Source: Nissolia schottii (Eukaryota; Streptophyta; Magnoliopsida; Fabales; Fabaceae). From it: 64,000 nt of DNA. The notes under the pieces are model-generated. The model saw nothing but the letters and a program-made list of their open reading frames with translations, was not told the DNA's origin and did no database searches. Shown piece by piece: positions 47,274 to 60,047 of this stretch. A program made the position numbers and the translations under genes. The DNA is taken from contig QANU01102951.1 of assembly GCA_003254905.1 (NCBI GenBank), forward strand, positions 283,682 through 347,681. The letters are read 5' to 3'. The first letter of the stretch is position 1. Every line of letters starts with the position of its first letter.

Positions 47274-48750
47274 TGATGAGTGTCAAATTTACACAATTTC
47301 ACCTGATGAAATGGCACTTGTTTGCTTAAGTTTTAATGAATTATCTGACTAAATTCCCCACTTTTTGTAGGATTTATAATATATTCTAAAGATGGATGCA
47401 AGCATATTAATTAAGGACAATCCCACAAAAGAATAAAGCAAATAGCAAAGGAGGCGGAAGAAGCAAAAAGACATAATCAGACGAGAGGCCGCTCAGCGGT
47501 AACCACAGGCCGCTCAACACAGAAATGACAAGTGTCGCTGAGCGAGGTACCCAGACCGCTCAGCAGTCGTACCCACCGGAGCCATTTGCAGCCGCCAACA
47601 GGCTAGCGGCGCCATGCAAAAGATGGCACCACCCTGCAAAAGCTGACGCCGCCCTGCAAAAGTTGGCACCGCCACCAACTTACAGCCGCCGCATTTATTA
47701 TGCCAGCCTAGCAGCTGCCGGAAAAGACTAAACCACTCAGCGATGGACCCTTATCGCTTAGCGGTAACACCTAAATCGCTCAACAGTATGCCCTAACCGC
47801 TCAGCAGTGACCACAAATTTTGCCTATAAATAGAAGGCTGAGGCTTACACTTCAATATCATCACCCATAGTTCAGAATCCATTTCTTTCTTATTTCTCTT
47901 GTACTTCAAATCTTAGGTTAGTTTAGCAACAAAGAGGAGGCTGGTGAAGGAGCCAGGAGTGATCAAGGAAGCACGGCGGTCGTTGTCATCACAGCATGAG
48001 AACGTGTCATGGTAAGCGTCCATTACCTTGCCTCCGAGATTCTCTTGTAAGATGGATTTCTAATCCTCTTGTTGTTGGGATTTTGATTATTATTATAGCA
48101 TGATTGTATCCATGTAACTTTTGCATTATGAATTTATCAGTTTATATGATTTGCTTGAATGATTTTACACTTAATACTTGTTTTAGCTTAGCTACCTAAA
48201 GCATGATTTCAAATTGCTTGATTGCGCGCGAAAGCGGCATCATAGGTTGGAACTAGATCAATTCATCTAATTCTTAGTTACCGTAACTGGAATGAAGGAT
48301 TAGCCGTTTTAACATCTGGAATAACGCTGTTGTACTTTGTTAAGTTTGTGTGTGAAAGTGACAACATAATAAAGGAAACCTGATGATCTTTTCATGCGCG
48401 AAATCGATGAACAAGTTAAGGACTGGTGGCGAGCAATCAATGAAATGATAGTTCTGTTGTATTAAGTTATGGATGCATGAAACTATAATAGGATTCAATT
48501 CCCAACAAGCTTCCGGATCTACCTCTGATTTGTTGCCTATTTATCTTTTATGTTATTTATTTATTTATCTAAATATCAAACAATCAACTCTTCACTCTAT
48601 TGTTTAATTAACAAACTCAAGAACGGTATTTTTGCAACTCCCTGTGGATACGACTATACCCAACTATATTGCAATTGGATCCCTTGAGGATCTGAAAGCT
48701 GTAAAGAAGGATATATATTATTAACAACGAGTGGTAAAAAGCTTTCAACA
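47274..48750 (+). mobile_element. Solo LTR (family A, copy 1)
   Basis: A 1477-bp segment begins TGATGAGTGTCAAA and ends GCTTTCAACA. Its ends match the inverted copy at 50021-51879, which begins TGTTAGGTGCCAAA. The flanks are GCATT (47269-47273) and ACATT (48751-48755), a target duplication with one mismatch. A TATA-like CTATAAATAG lies at 47824, preceded by a cluster of CCGCTCAGCGG motifs (47488-47800). The end region (TTGCAACTCCCTGTGGATAC) is typical of Gypsy LTR tails. No internal coding region is attached. Confidence 0.75.
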
Positions 48751-50020
48751 ACATTATATTACGTTTATTCATTGTATTGCAAATCTTCACTTCTCTTGAC
48801 TTGTGTTCCATACGGTGGCATTGCTTAGGTTCCGATCACGGTTAGTGTAAGATTGGTCCTACATAAATTGCAAAATGTCAAATAAAAGAGACATAATCAA
48901 AATGTACTTAAGCACTTTCATTTACATGCCTGGATACCTGAACCACGGTTGGGGTGCATCGATTGTAGTAATGACGTAAATCCACTTGAGTGTTATTTGT
49001 GCCCTGTTACACATAAACAACCGTTTCACGTACATATAAACAAACCTTTCAAAACTATAAGCAAATGTACAACTATACAACTAAAATGAATAAACCCAAG
49101 TACACTTTGCGAATAAACTTATACAACTAGAATGAACAAACCATATACGCATAGTTAACAAACCTATATACAAAATAGCGAACAAGCCTGTACATGGAGA
49201 ATGAACAAACCTATATACACTACGTGAACAAACCTATACACATAAAATGAACAAACCTATATATATATATATAGTGAACAAACATGAACAAGTAGAATAA
49301 AAAAACCCAGATACAAAGTGAGAAGAAACATGTACAATGAGAATGAACAAACCTATATACACTACGTGAACAAATCTATACACATAAAGTGAACAAGCCC
49401 AACTACATATATATAGTGAACAAACCTGAAAAGTAGAATGGACAAACCCAAATACAAAATGTGAATAAACATGTACAACGAGTCCGAACAAATTTATATA
49501 CACTATTTGAACAAACCAATAAAATAAAAATGAAGAAACTCATACACACTTGGCGACAAACTCATATTCTTAGAATGAACAAACTCGGATGTATACAAAC
49601 ATACATGAACAAACCATTCAATTGAAAATAAACAAACCTATCGGTTGTAAGTAAACAAACCTTTCAACCATAACTGAAGAAAATTTTATTGATTAAATTA
49701 AACCACCAATGTAATCACAGAATCCTTTCAGAACAAACAAAAAACAAAACGACAAACTCACAAATCGTTCAATTACAGATCCATGTTTAGATGCATACAA
49801 AACCCACAAATTTAACTTACCTCTAAGTCAACATCTGTAGAACCAATTGACATTGCAACGCCTTCAATCGCCTTCCCCCGACGTTGTTTTTTTTTTTTAC
49901 TTGTGGCAGACAGGTACGAGAGAAAATCGAGATCAAGAGAAAATTGAGAAAAGAGAGGAAAAAAGAGGCATGAACAAATATGGGGGGCTATGGGATAGAG
50001 AAAAGAGAAACGTGAGCGAG
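48751..50020. other. Spacer between two inverted solo LTRs
   Basis: Contains the minisatellite and a purine-rich GAGAGA stretch (49915-50020). The stretch continues after the second LTR at 51880. No gene is seen. Confidence 0.5.
49190..49625. repeat. Minisatellite with about 141-bp higher-order unit
   Basis: Roughly three higher-order units start with GAGAATGAACAAACC at 49197, at 49339 (142 bases later) and in altered form near 49479. Each is built from variants of GAACAAACCTATATACAC. Looser units extend from 48990 and to 49680, and also lie at 47070-47145 beyond the solo LTR. Confidence 0.7.
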
Positions 50021-50191
50021 TGTTGAAAGCCTTTTTACTCTCGTCGTTCAAAATAATACATCCTACTTTACAGCTTTCAGATTCACAAGGAATCCAATTG
50101 CAGTACAGTCGGGTATGATCGTATCCACAGAGAGTTGCAAAAATACCGTTCTTGAGTTTGTTAATTAAACAATGAAGTGAAGGATTGGTGN

Positions 50192-51323
50192 TTTTTTTAA
50201 TTTCCTTTAAACAATAATTTTCCTTTTGCCCCAATGATGAAGATAATTCTTCAAATCTTAGTTTCTCCTCATTATTTTTCTTTTGGTAGCATGCAGGAGC
50301 TATATACATTGTCATGGGAAAGTGTTTGCCCTTCCCAATAGAGAAATTCCATTTGCGATTTTGGAGTGAAGCGTCATTCAATATATGCTCTATGTTATAT
50401 AAATGAATGACATTTTAATTTTCATCTTAAAAGTATCAATTATTTATATCTAAAATATTATTTATCATATGATCTAAAGTACATTTAACATGAAACTATA
50501 CGAACGGAGAAGAAATTTTCCTCACAATCTCATCCTCTTTTAAATTCCCCCCCCCCAAAAAAAAAAAAACAAATGATGCAACTGCGTGACTTTAGTATCA
50601 TAATGTGGACAAATTTATTTGCTTTGTGATTAGGAAGCCATCATCATTATTTTATTTTCTTTCTTTCCATAATCTGTAATACATACTGCTAATTACACAA
50701 TAACCTGATTGAAAAGGAAAGGCAATTAAGAAGAAGAAAAAAAGCATTGCCATCATGACATGACTCTGTGGCCTGTACAAGTACTACACAACTTGCAAGA
50801 AAATATATGTGCCTCAGGATTCAGGAACAAACCCCCCACTGTGGCATATGTGCTGCTATTATTCAATTTGATCCACCATCCCCGTACTGTGTGTTTCTTG
50901 TGATGTTCATTCATTCATGCCTTTCTCATTCATACACACATGATACATACATAGCACTAGTGTGGCAAGCCCTGAGTCATTCATTCAGTGCATGTTTTGG
51001 TTTTCTAAGTGAAAACACTCAAAATTGACTTTGGCAAATTTCTCGCTTCTAAAACTCCATAATAGATTATAAGTGTTCTCACCTGAAAACCAAACATGTT
51101 GTGAGGTGATTAGCAGAACGAGTTAAAGCCATTGCAGTTTAAGTCCTCTTTCTCTTTCAGGCACAAGCCTTCAACTGCTTCATCCAGTTCTTCCCCTTTA
51201 ACAATCTGAAGCCAACCTTGTCTAAGAAGAAGATCCCTGATCTGTGCATCTCTGACATCCACCCACAATCACATTCAATGTAGAAATTAGCACAAAAAGA
51301 AGCACATAACGGAATGATTCTTG

Positions 51324-51369
<46 letters not shown>
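50192..51369. other. Probable misplaced contig inside the solo LTR
   Basis: This 1178-bp piece is bounded by single Ns and ends in a TA repeat (51327-51369). It has no similarity to the LTR around it. It contains an open minus-strand stretch of about 50 codons (about 51113-51266) reading VDVRDAQIRDLLLRQGWLQ, which could be a last exon of an unrecognised gene. A second open stretch lies near 50200-50380. Scaffolding error is the simplest explanation. Confidence 0.65.
51327..51369. repeat. AT dinucleotide repeat ending at a single N
   Basis: About 21 units, then N at 51370. The repeat probably ended a contig. Confidence 0.9.
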
Positions 51370-51884
51370 NATCACCGCTGAGCGGCCTAGGTGCACCGCT
51401 CAGCGGTCTGAGCTTTCTTCACCGCCACGGTTCCTCTTAATGGTGGCTCTGCTCTGACATTATTTGTCAGAGCTGCTGAGCGGCGTGCGGTGCGCTGAGC
51501 GGTGTCAGAGCAGGGTGGCATTGCGGCTGCAGGTGCAGCTGCAGAGCTTCCTTTACGGCTAAGTTTCTTCACCTTGAAGCAAGGTCCGCTGAGCGATTAG
51601 ATCCCATCCGATGAGCGGTTCCTTCGTGCTATCCGCTGAGCGTCTTGTTGTCACCGCTGAGCGGTGACGCATCTACCTTTGCTTTTCTGCTTCTTTTGTC
51701 CCCTTTTGCTCTTTGTTTCCTTTCTCTGTGAGATTTCTCTTTGATCATTATCTTGCATCCATCTCTAGAATATTTTATAACTCCTACAAAAGTGGGGAAT
51801 TTTAATCAGATAATTCATTAAACTTAAGCAGACATGTGCCTTTTCAATAGTTGAAATCGCGTACTTTTGGCACCTAACAGCGAG

Positions 51885-53817
51885 GTGAATGAGAGAGAGG
51901 ACGTGAGCGAGATGAGAAACCAGAGAGAGCGAACGAGAGAGATGAAGGGGGTCAAAGGTTTGAGAACGATAGAGAGAGGTGAACGAGAGAGAACGTGAGA
52001 GAAAAGGCAAATTATTTGAGAGAGTTAATAGGAGAGAAAAATACAAACCTTTATACCTATAAAAAATTAATTGACTGTGTAATGATATCAAATTTAATGT
52101 ACAACAAGACTTTTTTTATTGTTAAGTATGTTGGTTCCAATAATTTTCCAATTGAAGCATACATGGAATTTTCTAGAGGGGGAAGAAGCATCGGAAATGG
52201 GTGATCATGTGCAAGCTGTCTCTTGGCAGTTGTAATTTCAATTGATGCAATATTACGTGTATCATCTGTTACGAAATGGCCGGTCCAAAAAGTTATAAAG
52301 TAGCACTATAATAAATGGACGAAAGCGTAATAAAAGATACAAGTAATTAATGTGGATTTTTTTCTCTTGTACCACAGTTGTTCAAAGAAATTACCAAATT
52401 ACTCTTATTTTTAAACAATTTACAAAGGAAAACATCACTTTGAAATAAACCCAAGTATTAAGAATGATTTGTCACTTTGAGAAGGGAGTTGGGTTTGCGC
52501 GCATGAGTCCAAGTCATTTGGGCTTGTCAAAGTGCAAATCGGTGGATCCCCCTGCACGACAAAAAGCATCCCGAGCTTTTTGCAAGCTTATTTTTTTCAA
52601 CTTACTTGAGCAACCAAGTTTTTTTTGGACTTCGTTGCATCTTACCTGGGCATCCAACTTTTTTACAATTTTTTTGCAGGACCCAATGGAAATTCGCCAA
52701 CGGGAGAGGCGAATCCAAATAGAATTCGATGCAAAGTGACGTTTTCCTTTGTGAAGGATTCGCCATCCTCATTGGCAAATTCATGTCAAAAACGCCTATC
52801 GTATTAGCGAATCCTGGCATAAGAGAAAAAAAATCCAATTACTGTAGTTAGACTTAAAGTCTACATTTATAGACAAAATGTGACAATCAAATATATTTTT
52901 AAAGAAATAAGATGAAAATATAAAAATGATCCCACCTCACACCAAATCTACACTAAAAAAATATCTTACCATATTTTTTCACCTGTGTATAATTAAACAC
53001 ACAAAAAAAAAACTAAGCCACTGACAAATTCTTCTGTACGAAATGATTTATAGATGGCAAAAGCAAAGTTGTGATTACATTAGCCATCACCAAAGTTACA
53101 TGTACACTTTGTTGAAGTGCAGTGCTAGGATGTTGAATACTCACTAATATTGACACTGAGGACACTCATCTACCATTCATATCTTATACTTTTTGAATAA
53201 CATTATCTATAATCTTTCATAAAATCATATAAAAGAGACAAAAAAATGTGATATTACGATTGATTTGATATTAATAATTATAAATATAAATTGTGATTTT
53301 TTTATATTTATATATAATTAATAATTTATATATGTGTGTGCGCACACACGCACTGTATCCATTCAATAAAATTTTAGGACAAATGTCCTTTAAAATGAGA
53401 TATCTCATTTTAGAGTAAAGTGAAAAATTTATCATTAAATCATTAAAGTAAAATTTAACTTAATTTAAAGTATATTATTAAAGTGAGAAATTTCATTTTT
53501 ACTTTATTAATTTAATTATAATATCTATCAATTTATTATCTAAAATAAGCGATAGGTCCAAATTCAAAACTTTGAAGTTAGCTTCTTGTTGTGTCCCGCA
53601 TCATTTCGTGTGTGCGTGTCAGTCCATGGACCTAGACACTTTAGGGCTGTATACATAGCTTCTGCAGTTCTACCACTTGTGGACCCTTAAATATAAAACC
53701 ATTAAATGATTTTCAGTTTGGTTGCAGCAGAGCACATGTGGACTGTTCAAAGAGATTGCAAACTTTCCAAATTGCATTAAAGACAAATGGGTACAGCTAA
53801 TGTGGAAAACAATACCC

Positions 53818-53850
<33 letters not shown>

Positions 53851-54256
53851 GAGAAATTTTAAATTTTTTTATACCTATGATGTAAAAATAATCATGCATT
53901 ATATAGAGTGTATCCTATTGATCATTTTTCTCTCTATCACTTTTTTTCCTCTCAAGAATAGTCAATAATATATAGCTCATGTGGTGCATGATTTTTTTTT
54001 TTACACCATAATGTATAAAAGAATTTCTCCATGTTATACACAATCCAAAATGCAACATATTTTGTGGACTTATACTCTTTGAATATAAAATATTGGTAGT
54101 TCTATTTAAATATCAAATGTGCTCAAACACTCTATATACATCATTTATAGGAAAGAAAAAAGATAAAATTGTTATATTTGATCTAATGAGTAATATCTTG
54201 GACACATATGACATTAATGTGCATGCATATAACATCAACACTTGTGCACCTGATAT
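51885..54256. other. Spacer with transposon fragments
   Basis: No gene is seen. 52470-52830 holds a diverged, reversed relative of the interior and ends of the 43.2-kb element, including ATTCGCC/GGCGAAT motifs. CA and TA microsatellites lie at 53818-53850. Confidence 0.5.
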
Positions 54257-54261
54257 CAACG

Positions 54262-56845
54262 TGTAACACCTCTAACTAACTGCTTACACTTAAGTCTTAC
54301 GCAACGCTCACTATATTGTTAAGTAATTGGTGGGAATACTCATAGTCCTTCATTACTTTCGAAAATACTTGATTAGGGAAATATGGACCATTTTTAAACT
54401 TTTTCCTACGTGTGATTTATTCTCAAAGTATGAGCCATGCGTGAACAAGATATATATAACGCAAGCGACAGAGCCAGCTTGGGGCTCATAGCTATCAAGC
54501 AATTATAGTATAATCAGGTAGATAAGCAAACACATGGTCCAACACGTATATTTACAACAATACACATAGTGTTATATTAATCTGCATATACATAGCATAT
54601 TCACCCAAATACGTTGTTCGTTCCTTTTAACAAAAGATCCTACTAACGCACAATTATACTAGCTCGTCTCCACCGCCTCAAAGTCTTGCCTTCTAGATAC
54701 CGGGGTCCGGCAACCGTCCTTCATTACTCCTCCTGCTGCTCCTCATAGCCCTCGTCTGTCCCTGGAATCATGAGCGAGCGGGGGTGAGAACGTTCATCCT
54801 CAGTGGGGTACCTTCGCGTAGGGTTTACTTCTTTACCTCACTTATGAACCAGACCACTCAGGAGATCTCTACGTGTTCATACATACTACATTCCTACTGA
54901 TTATTATCATCCGTTCTACTCCTGAGTAGATTTATCTATTTTGCTAGTTGACGGGGGATTCCTAGGCTTTCCTTATCTAGGTTTTTGTGCCTATTATCCT
55001 TATATGCTTACCTATATAGGTCGTCTCAAACGTTCTCTAGACGGTGTTTATACACTTTATCTCTTACATACATTTAATCATTCATCACATACTTATGCAT
55101 GGGGGATTTGGGGTTCTCTTACACTTTCGATCAGACTTAGGGATCGGGGTCGCGTCCTTCTTATTACCTCTAGTCCGCCACCTTTGTAGCTGTGGCCGTT
55201 CGGCTACAACCGCTTCGTTTCCCTTACTGACGACGACCAGACAGCGCTTTAACCTGAGTGGTTGCAAACCACCAATGGAGAACTTGGATCCATTTATCGA
55301 CAATCAGTAGAGCGAACCATCCACCTTGCGAGACGGCGTAGGGCTGGCCCTTGTGATGCAACCAGGCGTAGACTCATTCAACATCATCATTATCATTTCT
55401 TAGGTATGACATCATCCTGATGAACATTCATCTTTCTTTTCTTTCATCCTTATGAACATTCATCTTTCTTTTCTTTCCTTCCTTCTTTCTTTCTTTCTTT
55501 TCGTTTAACATCATTGACCAATCCATCTTGCTGGACTGGTGAGAGGCTTGTCCCTAGATGTGCCATGAGAGGGGGATTACCCTTATCATATAACTACATA
55601 CTTTCTTTAAGGTATACCGGACCCTTGTGGCCGAACCTTCTTAAGATATCCTTGTTCCCTAGGGTTCAATTATACTCTTTTTATAACATTAGACGATAAC
55701 CTCTAGTTATCTATGGTCGTCCTAAGTCGTAATAACGACCGAGTCCTCATGATGCATACATACAGTAAATCTACAGTTACTTTCATATACTTTTCTAAGT
55801 TTCTGTGCTAGTTGGAACATGTAGGAAAGCCACACTCTAAGTTCTTTAAGGGTTATTCGAATGTTAAGGCTTCGCCACTCGAATAACATGAAAATTGGGC
55901 CCTTGAGTTGTCAAAATTATGTAACTACAGGTCAGGCTGCTCAGCGCACTGCTCAACATGCCGCTGGGTGCCCCGGAGCAAAACTTGGTTTCGGCGTCTT
56001 TGGTTCTCTGTAACGTTGAAAATATTTTTACATAGTAACAACTAGTACAATTATATTTTTCTAGCATCAACACTCCTCAAAATCATCTTCACAACATTAT
56101 CACTATATTTTTCACATAAAATCTACTACGTTATATTTTCACATAAACACACATAAAATCTAACTTGATAGGGTTGATGTGGAAAATTTTCGGAGAACGT
56201 TGGCATGCTCTTGGGATTTTTTTGACACTTGTAGAGTAATAACAGTGTACATGACTAGTGCTAGTTATATGTGAAGTTAGCAAATTTCTGGCTGGGAAAA
56301 CTGGATGGCGTTGTGGCTATTTATATAGCCTCTTGGCCATGCCATGGATTCATGTGGCCCCCCAAATTGAAGAAATTTATTTAATTTAAATATATGTATA
56401 TAACATGAATGGATGGCATTAACCATAGATATGGCTGCTGATTCATGGCCACGTGGTCGGGGTTGGTTTTCTATTTCCGATCATGTTTGATTGCGTTTAG
56501 TTATTAATCGTTCGTGTACGAATATCTTAAAAATATACCGAAACACATATCCGCGATCTACTAATTTTCTTGGTCATAACGGTATGTCAAGTTAAGGTAT
56601 TCGTGAACATATCTCCGTGAGAGTATATTTCACAGATACCTTTGGGACCTGACAAAATTCTAGATTTGGCTGAAAATTGGCACAGAGCTCACGGCATCCC
56701 GCGGGATCATGAAACAATTATTTCGATTGACGTTTGGAAGAAATAAATCTTATAAATAATTTTCTCAGTCCAAATAATCGTCTCAAATATACTCTTAATT
56801 AGGCGAAATTAAGAATTACATGAAATCTAAATTTCGGATGTTACA
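54262..56845. mobile_element. Solo LTR (family B), 2584 bp
   Basis: The element starts TGTAACACC and ends GGATGTTACA, giving the terminal pair TGTAACA/TGTTACA. It is flanked by a perfect 5-bp direct repeat CAACG (54257-54261 and 56846-56850). Read on minus it opens TGTAACATCCGAAATTT, like Tekay-type chromovirus LTRs. A TATATAAATAG-like element is near 56315-56340. No gag-pol is present, so a solo LTR left by recombination is the best reading. Orientation is probably minus but not certain. Confidence 0.7.
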
Positions 56846-57089
56846 CAACGCACGTTAAAATATACATCAACGTAATTAGTTTTTATTCTTCTAAACATAT
56901 TTTCTCTCCATTAAATCACACTCTCTCCATCACATAATATAGTCCCCCCCTTCAAAACAAGAACTAAGCATCAACCTAACAGAAATAGACATTAACATGA
57001 ATCTGATACATTTTTCTCTCTCCATCAAATCAGATCCTCTCTCCTCTTCTCTCACTTTCTCACTTTAATGTTAAATTCATTCACTACGT

Positions 57090-57312
57090 GGATATTAACA
57101 TAATAAAAATAGATATCAACGTAATAGTCACATGTATCAATATAATGAAAATAAGTATCAATACATCATAAAGGCATATCAACATTGGTAAAAGTTTTAA
57201 AAAAAAACTTATAAAAAAACATTGATACATTTTTTTATATTGATACCCTATTTTCATTGTGTTAATATCTATGACTATTACGTTGATGCATATTTTTATT
57301 ATGTTAATATCC
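57090..57312. mobile_element. Hairpin-forming MITE-like inverted repeat
   Basis: The arms at about 57090-57185 and 57220-57312 are inverted copies (GTGGATATTAACATAAT and its reverse) with a short loop. Related ATCAACG-bearing fragments lie on both sides of the family B solo LTR. No coding capacity. Confidence 0.6.
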
Positions 57313-57634
57313 ACCGAAATGGAAAACGAGTGAAAGACGTGATTTAATGCAGAGAGGGTGATTGAATTTTTTTTATTATATTTATGATCCACTATTATCA
57401 TGATAATTTTTAGGATGTTAGCTTTTTTTTTTGTGAAAATAAATTTTTTGATAAAATATAAGTTGAACTAAAGTGATTTCCAGTATTATTTATTCTAACA
57501 TTTTTATATATTTATTTTGTGTTACTTTATTTGAATCATCGAGATACGCTATATATTTTACAAGAAGAAGCTAAGGTCTAACGTGATGCTTCTAGATATA
57601 TCTAATCTAGCTTTATGGAACTTTGGACGTAGGT

Positions 57635-60047
57635 ATGATGACAACACAAGCAATCCTCCACATGAACGGCGGCATGGGAGATAAAAGCTACGGGAATAAC
57701 TCTCTGATTCAAGTACGTATTATGCTGGTTCATAATCGCCATCTTATTTTTTATTCATTTACTTTCTTCTTCTTCTTTTTATTGCTCTTGTTCTTTGACA
57801 CCAATCTGGAATTTAATTTCCAACAGAAAAAGGCGATGTTGAAAGCAAAGTTCATTCTGGAAGAAGGTATCTCAAGGCTCTATTGCAATCTTCTTCCTCC
57901 TGAATGTCTGAAGGTGGCGGATCTAGGATGCTCTTCAGGACCAAATACCCTTGAGTTGGTATATGATATCATCAGCGTTGTTGATACCACTAGTTCCAAC
58001 TTGAATCTCAAGCCACCCATTTTTCAATTCTTTTTGAATGATCTATTTGAAAATGATTTCAACACCATTTTCAAATTACTCCCTCGGTTCTACGAAACAT
58101 TAGAAGAAAAGAAGGGACAAGAATTCAGGCCATGTTTCATTAGTGCAACTCCGGGAAATTTCTATAACAGGCTCTTTCCAAATAATTCCATACATTTCTT
58201 CCATTCCTCTTACTCTCTACATTGGCGTTCTCAGGTACAGTGCACCAAACTGACTAAAGGAGGAAGTTTCTCTTCCTTCGTCATCTTCTCTCACTCATAT
58301 TTTACCTCTATTCTTTAATGGATTTGAAGAGTCAATATGCTTTATGGCCACGAAGGATAAAAGAATGACCAAAAAAAAATATGATGAACTTCACTCAATT
58401 ATATTTTCGTGTCCATAACTCTTATACATTTATTCATGTCCAAATAACATTTTTTTTACGTTTTGATATACTCCACCAATTTCTAATTAACTATCACTTT
58501 GATAATTTTTTAAAAAAAATTATTTGTCGCTCTCACATTTTAAGGAAAAAATTATTGTATCATTTTTAATTATGTCCTTAATTAAATACTCTCTTTTTCT
58601 TTATCATGGAACACTTTAATTAAATTAAATAAAGATATTTTAATAAACTTATTTCTTAAATTACTATTAATTAATATTAGTGTATTTAACTAAAGTTACA
58701 GATAATTAAGAACGGAAGGAACACCATCCTTGCCTTGTCCGGGTGTGAACCCTACGATTTTGTGAGTGAGTGTAAAAAATGATTAAAGATCCTATGTCCA
58801 TATAATACCACAACTCTTGTTATAATTTTGAAAATGGATAGTACATAATATAATAGGTAAAATAGACAATTTTAAGACAGTTATACTCAAAAAGATATGT
58901 CTGTTAGCTAAAGATGGTTGACATAATTGATAAAAAAATAACTCATATTTTGAAAGAATTTGAGTTTAATTCTGATATTAATGTAAGAATCACTTTAATG
59001 AATATCAATAAATATCTCCCTTAATTTCTCAAAAAGCCTGAAAGCATGCCCTAATCTAGATAGGGTGATTTGTTAATCCAAAAAAAACAAAATATATATT
59101 CACAAACCCCACCATAACATTACTCTCATGTCTTGAACAGGTCCCAAAGGAGTTGGCTAATGGACTAGAGCCACCTAGCAAGGATGTTTATTTAACAAGC
59201 ACAAGTCCACCAACAATGCACAAAGCATATCTTGGCCAATTCCAACATGACTTCAAACTATTTCTGAGATCACGTTCACAAGAACTAGTTCCAGGCGGTG
59301 GGATGGTTTTGACTTTAATTGGAAGGGACAAAACTTCTGAAATAAGAACTGTGTGTGAGCTAATTAGCATGGCACTCAAAGACATGGTCTTAGAGGTATA
59401 ATCTGTTACTCTTCAATTACAAATTACGAGAAATATTTTTTTAAACCCATAATTACGACCCCATTTTAAATGCACGAGGATTAATTTATGAATGAATAAT
59501 TGGTGATTTCAGTTATAAATGTGATAGATAGGGTAATATAACTAATGATTGGATGTGATGATAAGATAATTGTAATCTTTAGTTATTCAAGCCTTACTCT
59601 TGGTATTTTTCTCGTAGGCGATAGTATCCATTAAAGTAATGTACCCATAGCACTACTAATAAATTAATTAATGTCAATATATATTTGCAGAATTTGATCG
59701 AAGAGGTAGAATTGGAATCCTTTTACTTGCCATTATATGACCCTACAATAGAGGAAGCTAAACAAGTTATTGAGGAAGAAGGGTCTTTCACTCTTCATCA
59801 ATTGGAAACCATCATAATGGATTTGGATGCCAACACAAATGACAGTGAACTTGATGAAAATATGAGAGGAGAGTTTATTGCCAAATACTTCAGAGCTGTC
59901 CTTGAACCTATTTTGAAGGCGCAATTTGGAGAACCAATCATGGATGAATTATTCCTCACCCTTAAAAATAAGATTGTCCAAATGATCATGGAGGAAACAC
60001 AATTGGAATTTCCTAGTCTTGTAATATCTCTAGTAAAGAATGCATAG
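57635..60047 (+). CDS. SABATH family methyltransferase, four exons, 365 aa
   Basis: S-adenosylmethionine-dependent carboxyl (or related) methyltransferase. Exons: 57635-57712, 57827-58234, 59141-59395 and 59691-60047, all GT-AG and phase 0. The start MMTTQAILHMNGGMGDKSYG fits the family opening. The SAM-binding motif VADLGCSSGPNTL lies in exon 2, followed by LNDLFENDFNTIF and HSSYSLHWRSQ|VP across intron 2. In most members the last part is HWLSQVP, so arginine here is unusual. Exon 3 has GGGMVLTLIGR; exon 4 carries the C-terminal cap. Length is normal for SABATH (about 350-390). Histidine in SYSLHW is typical of the jasmonate/farnesoate/other branch rather than the salicylate group with SYSLMW, so the substrate is probably not salicylate. 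That is inference only. A broken relative lies at 63541. Confidence 0.88.

Larger units (their letters stand above)
50021..51879 (-). mobile_element. Solo LTR (family A, copy 2), with its middle replaced
   Basis: On minus it begins TGTTAGGTGCCAAAAG (51879) and ends CTTTCAACA (50021). It is flanked by a perfect 5-bp duplication GCGAG (50016-50020 and 51880-51884). Its first 509 bases (51371-51879) match the start of copy 1, including CCGCTGAGCGG motifs. Its last 170 (50021-50190) match the end of copy 1. The middle of about 800 bases is absent. In its place lies 50192-51369, bounded by single Ns at 50191 and 51370. Confidence 0.8.

Noticed and set aside
47525-47731. 68-codon alanine-rich ORF
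   Set aside because: It lies in the GC-rich CGCTCAGCGG array of a solo LTR, which creates open frames by composition.
49190-49625. CRISPR-like array
   Set aside because: Units are AT-rich minisatellite variants without constant spacers; this is plant nuclear DNA.
55044-55310. ORFs at 54.9-55.3 kb as genes
   Set aside because: They lie inside the family B solo LTR and match no family.
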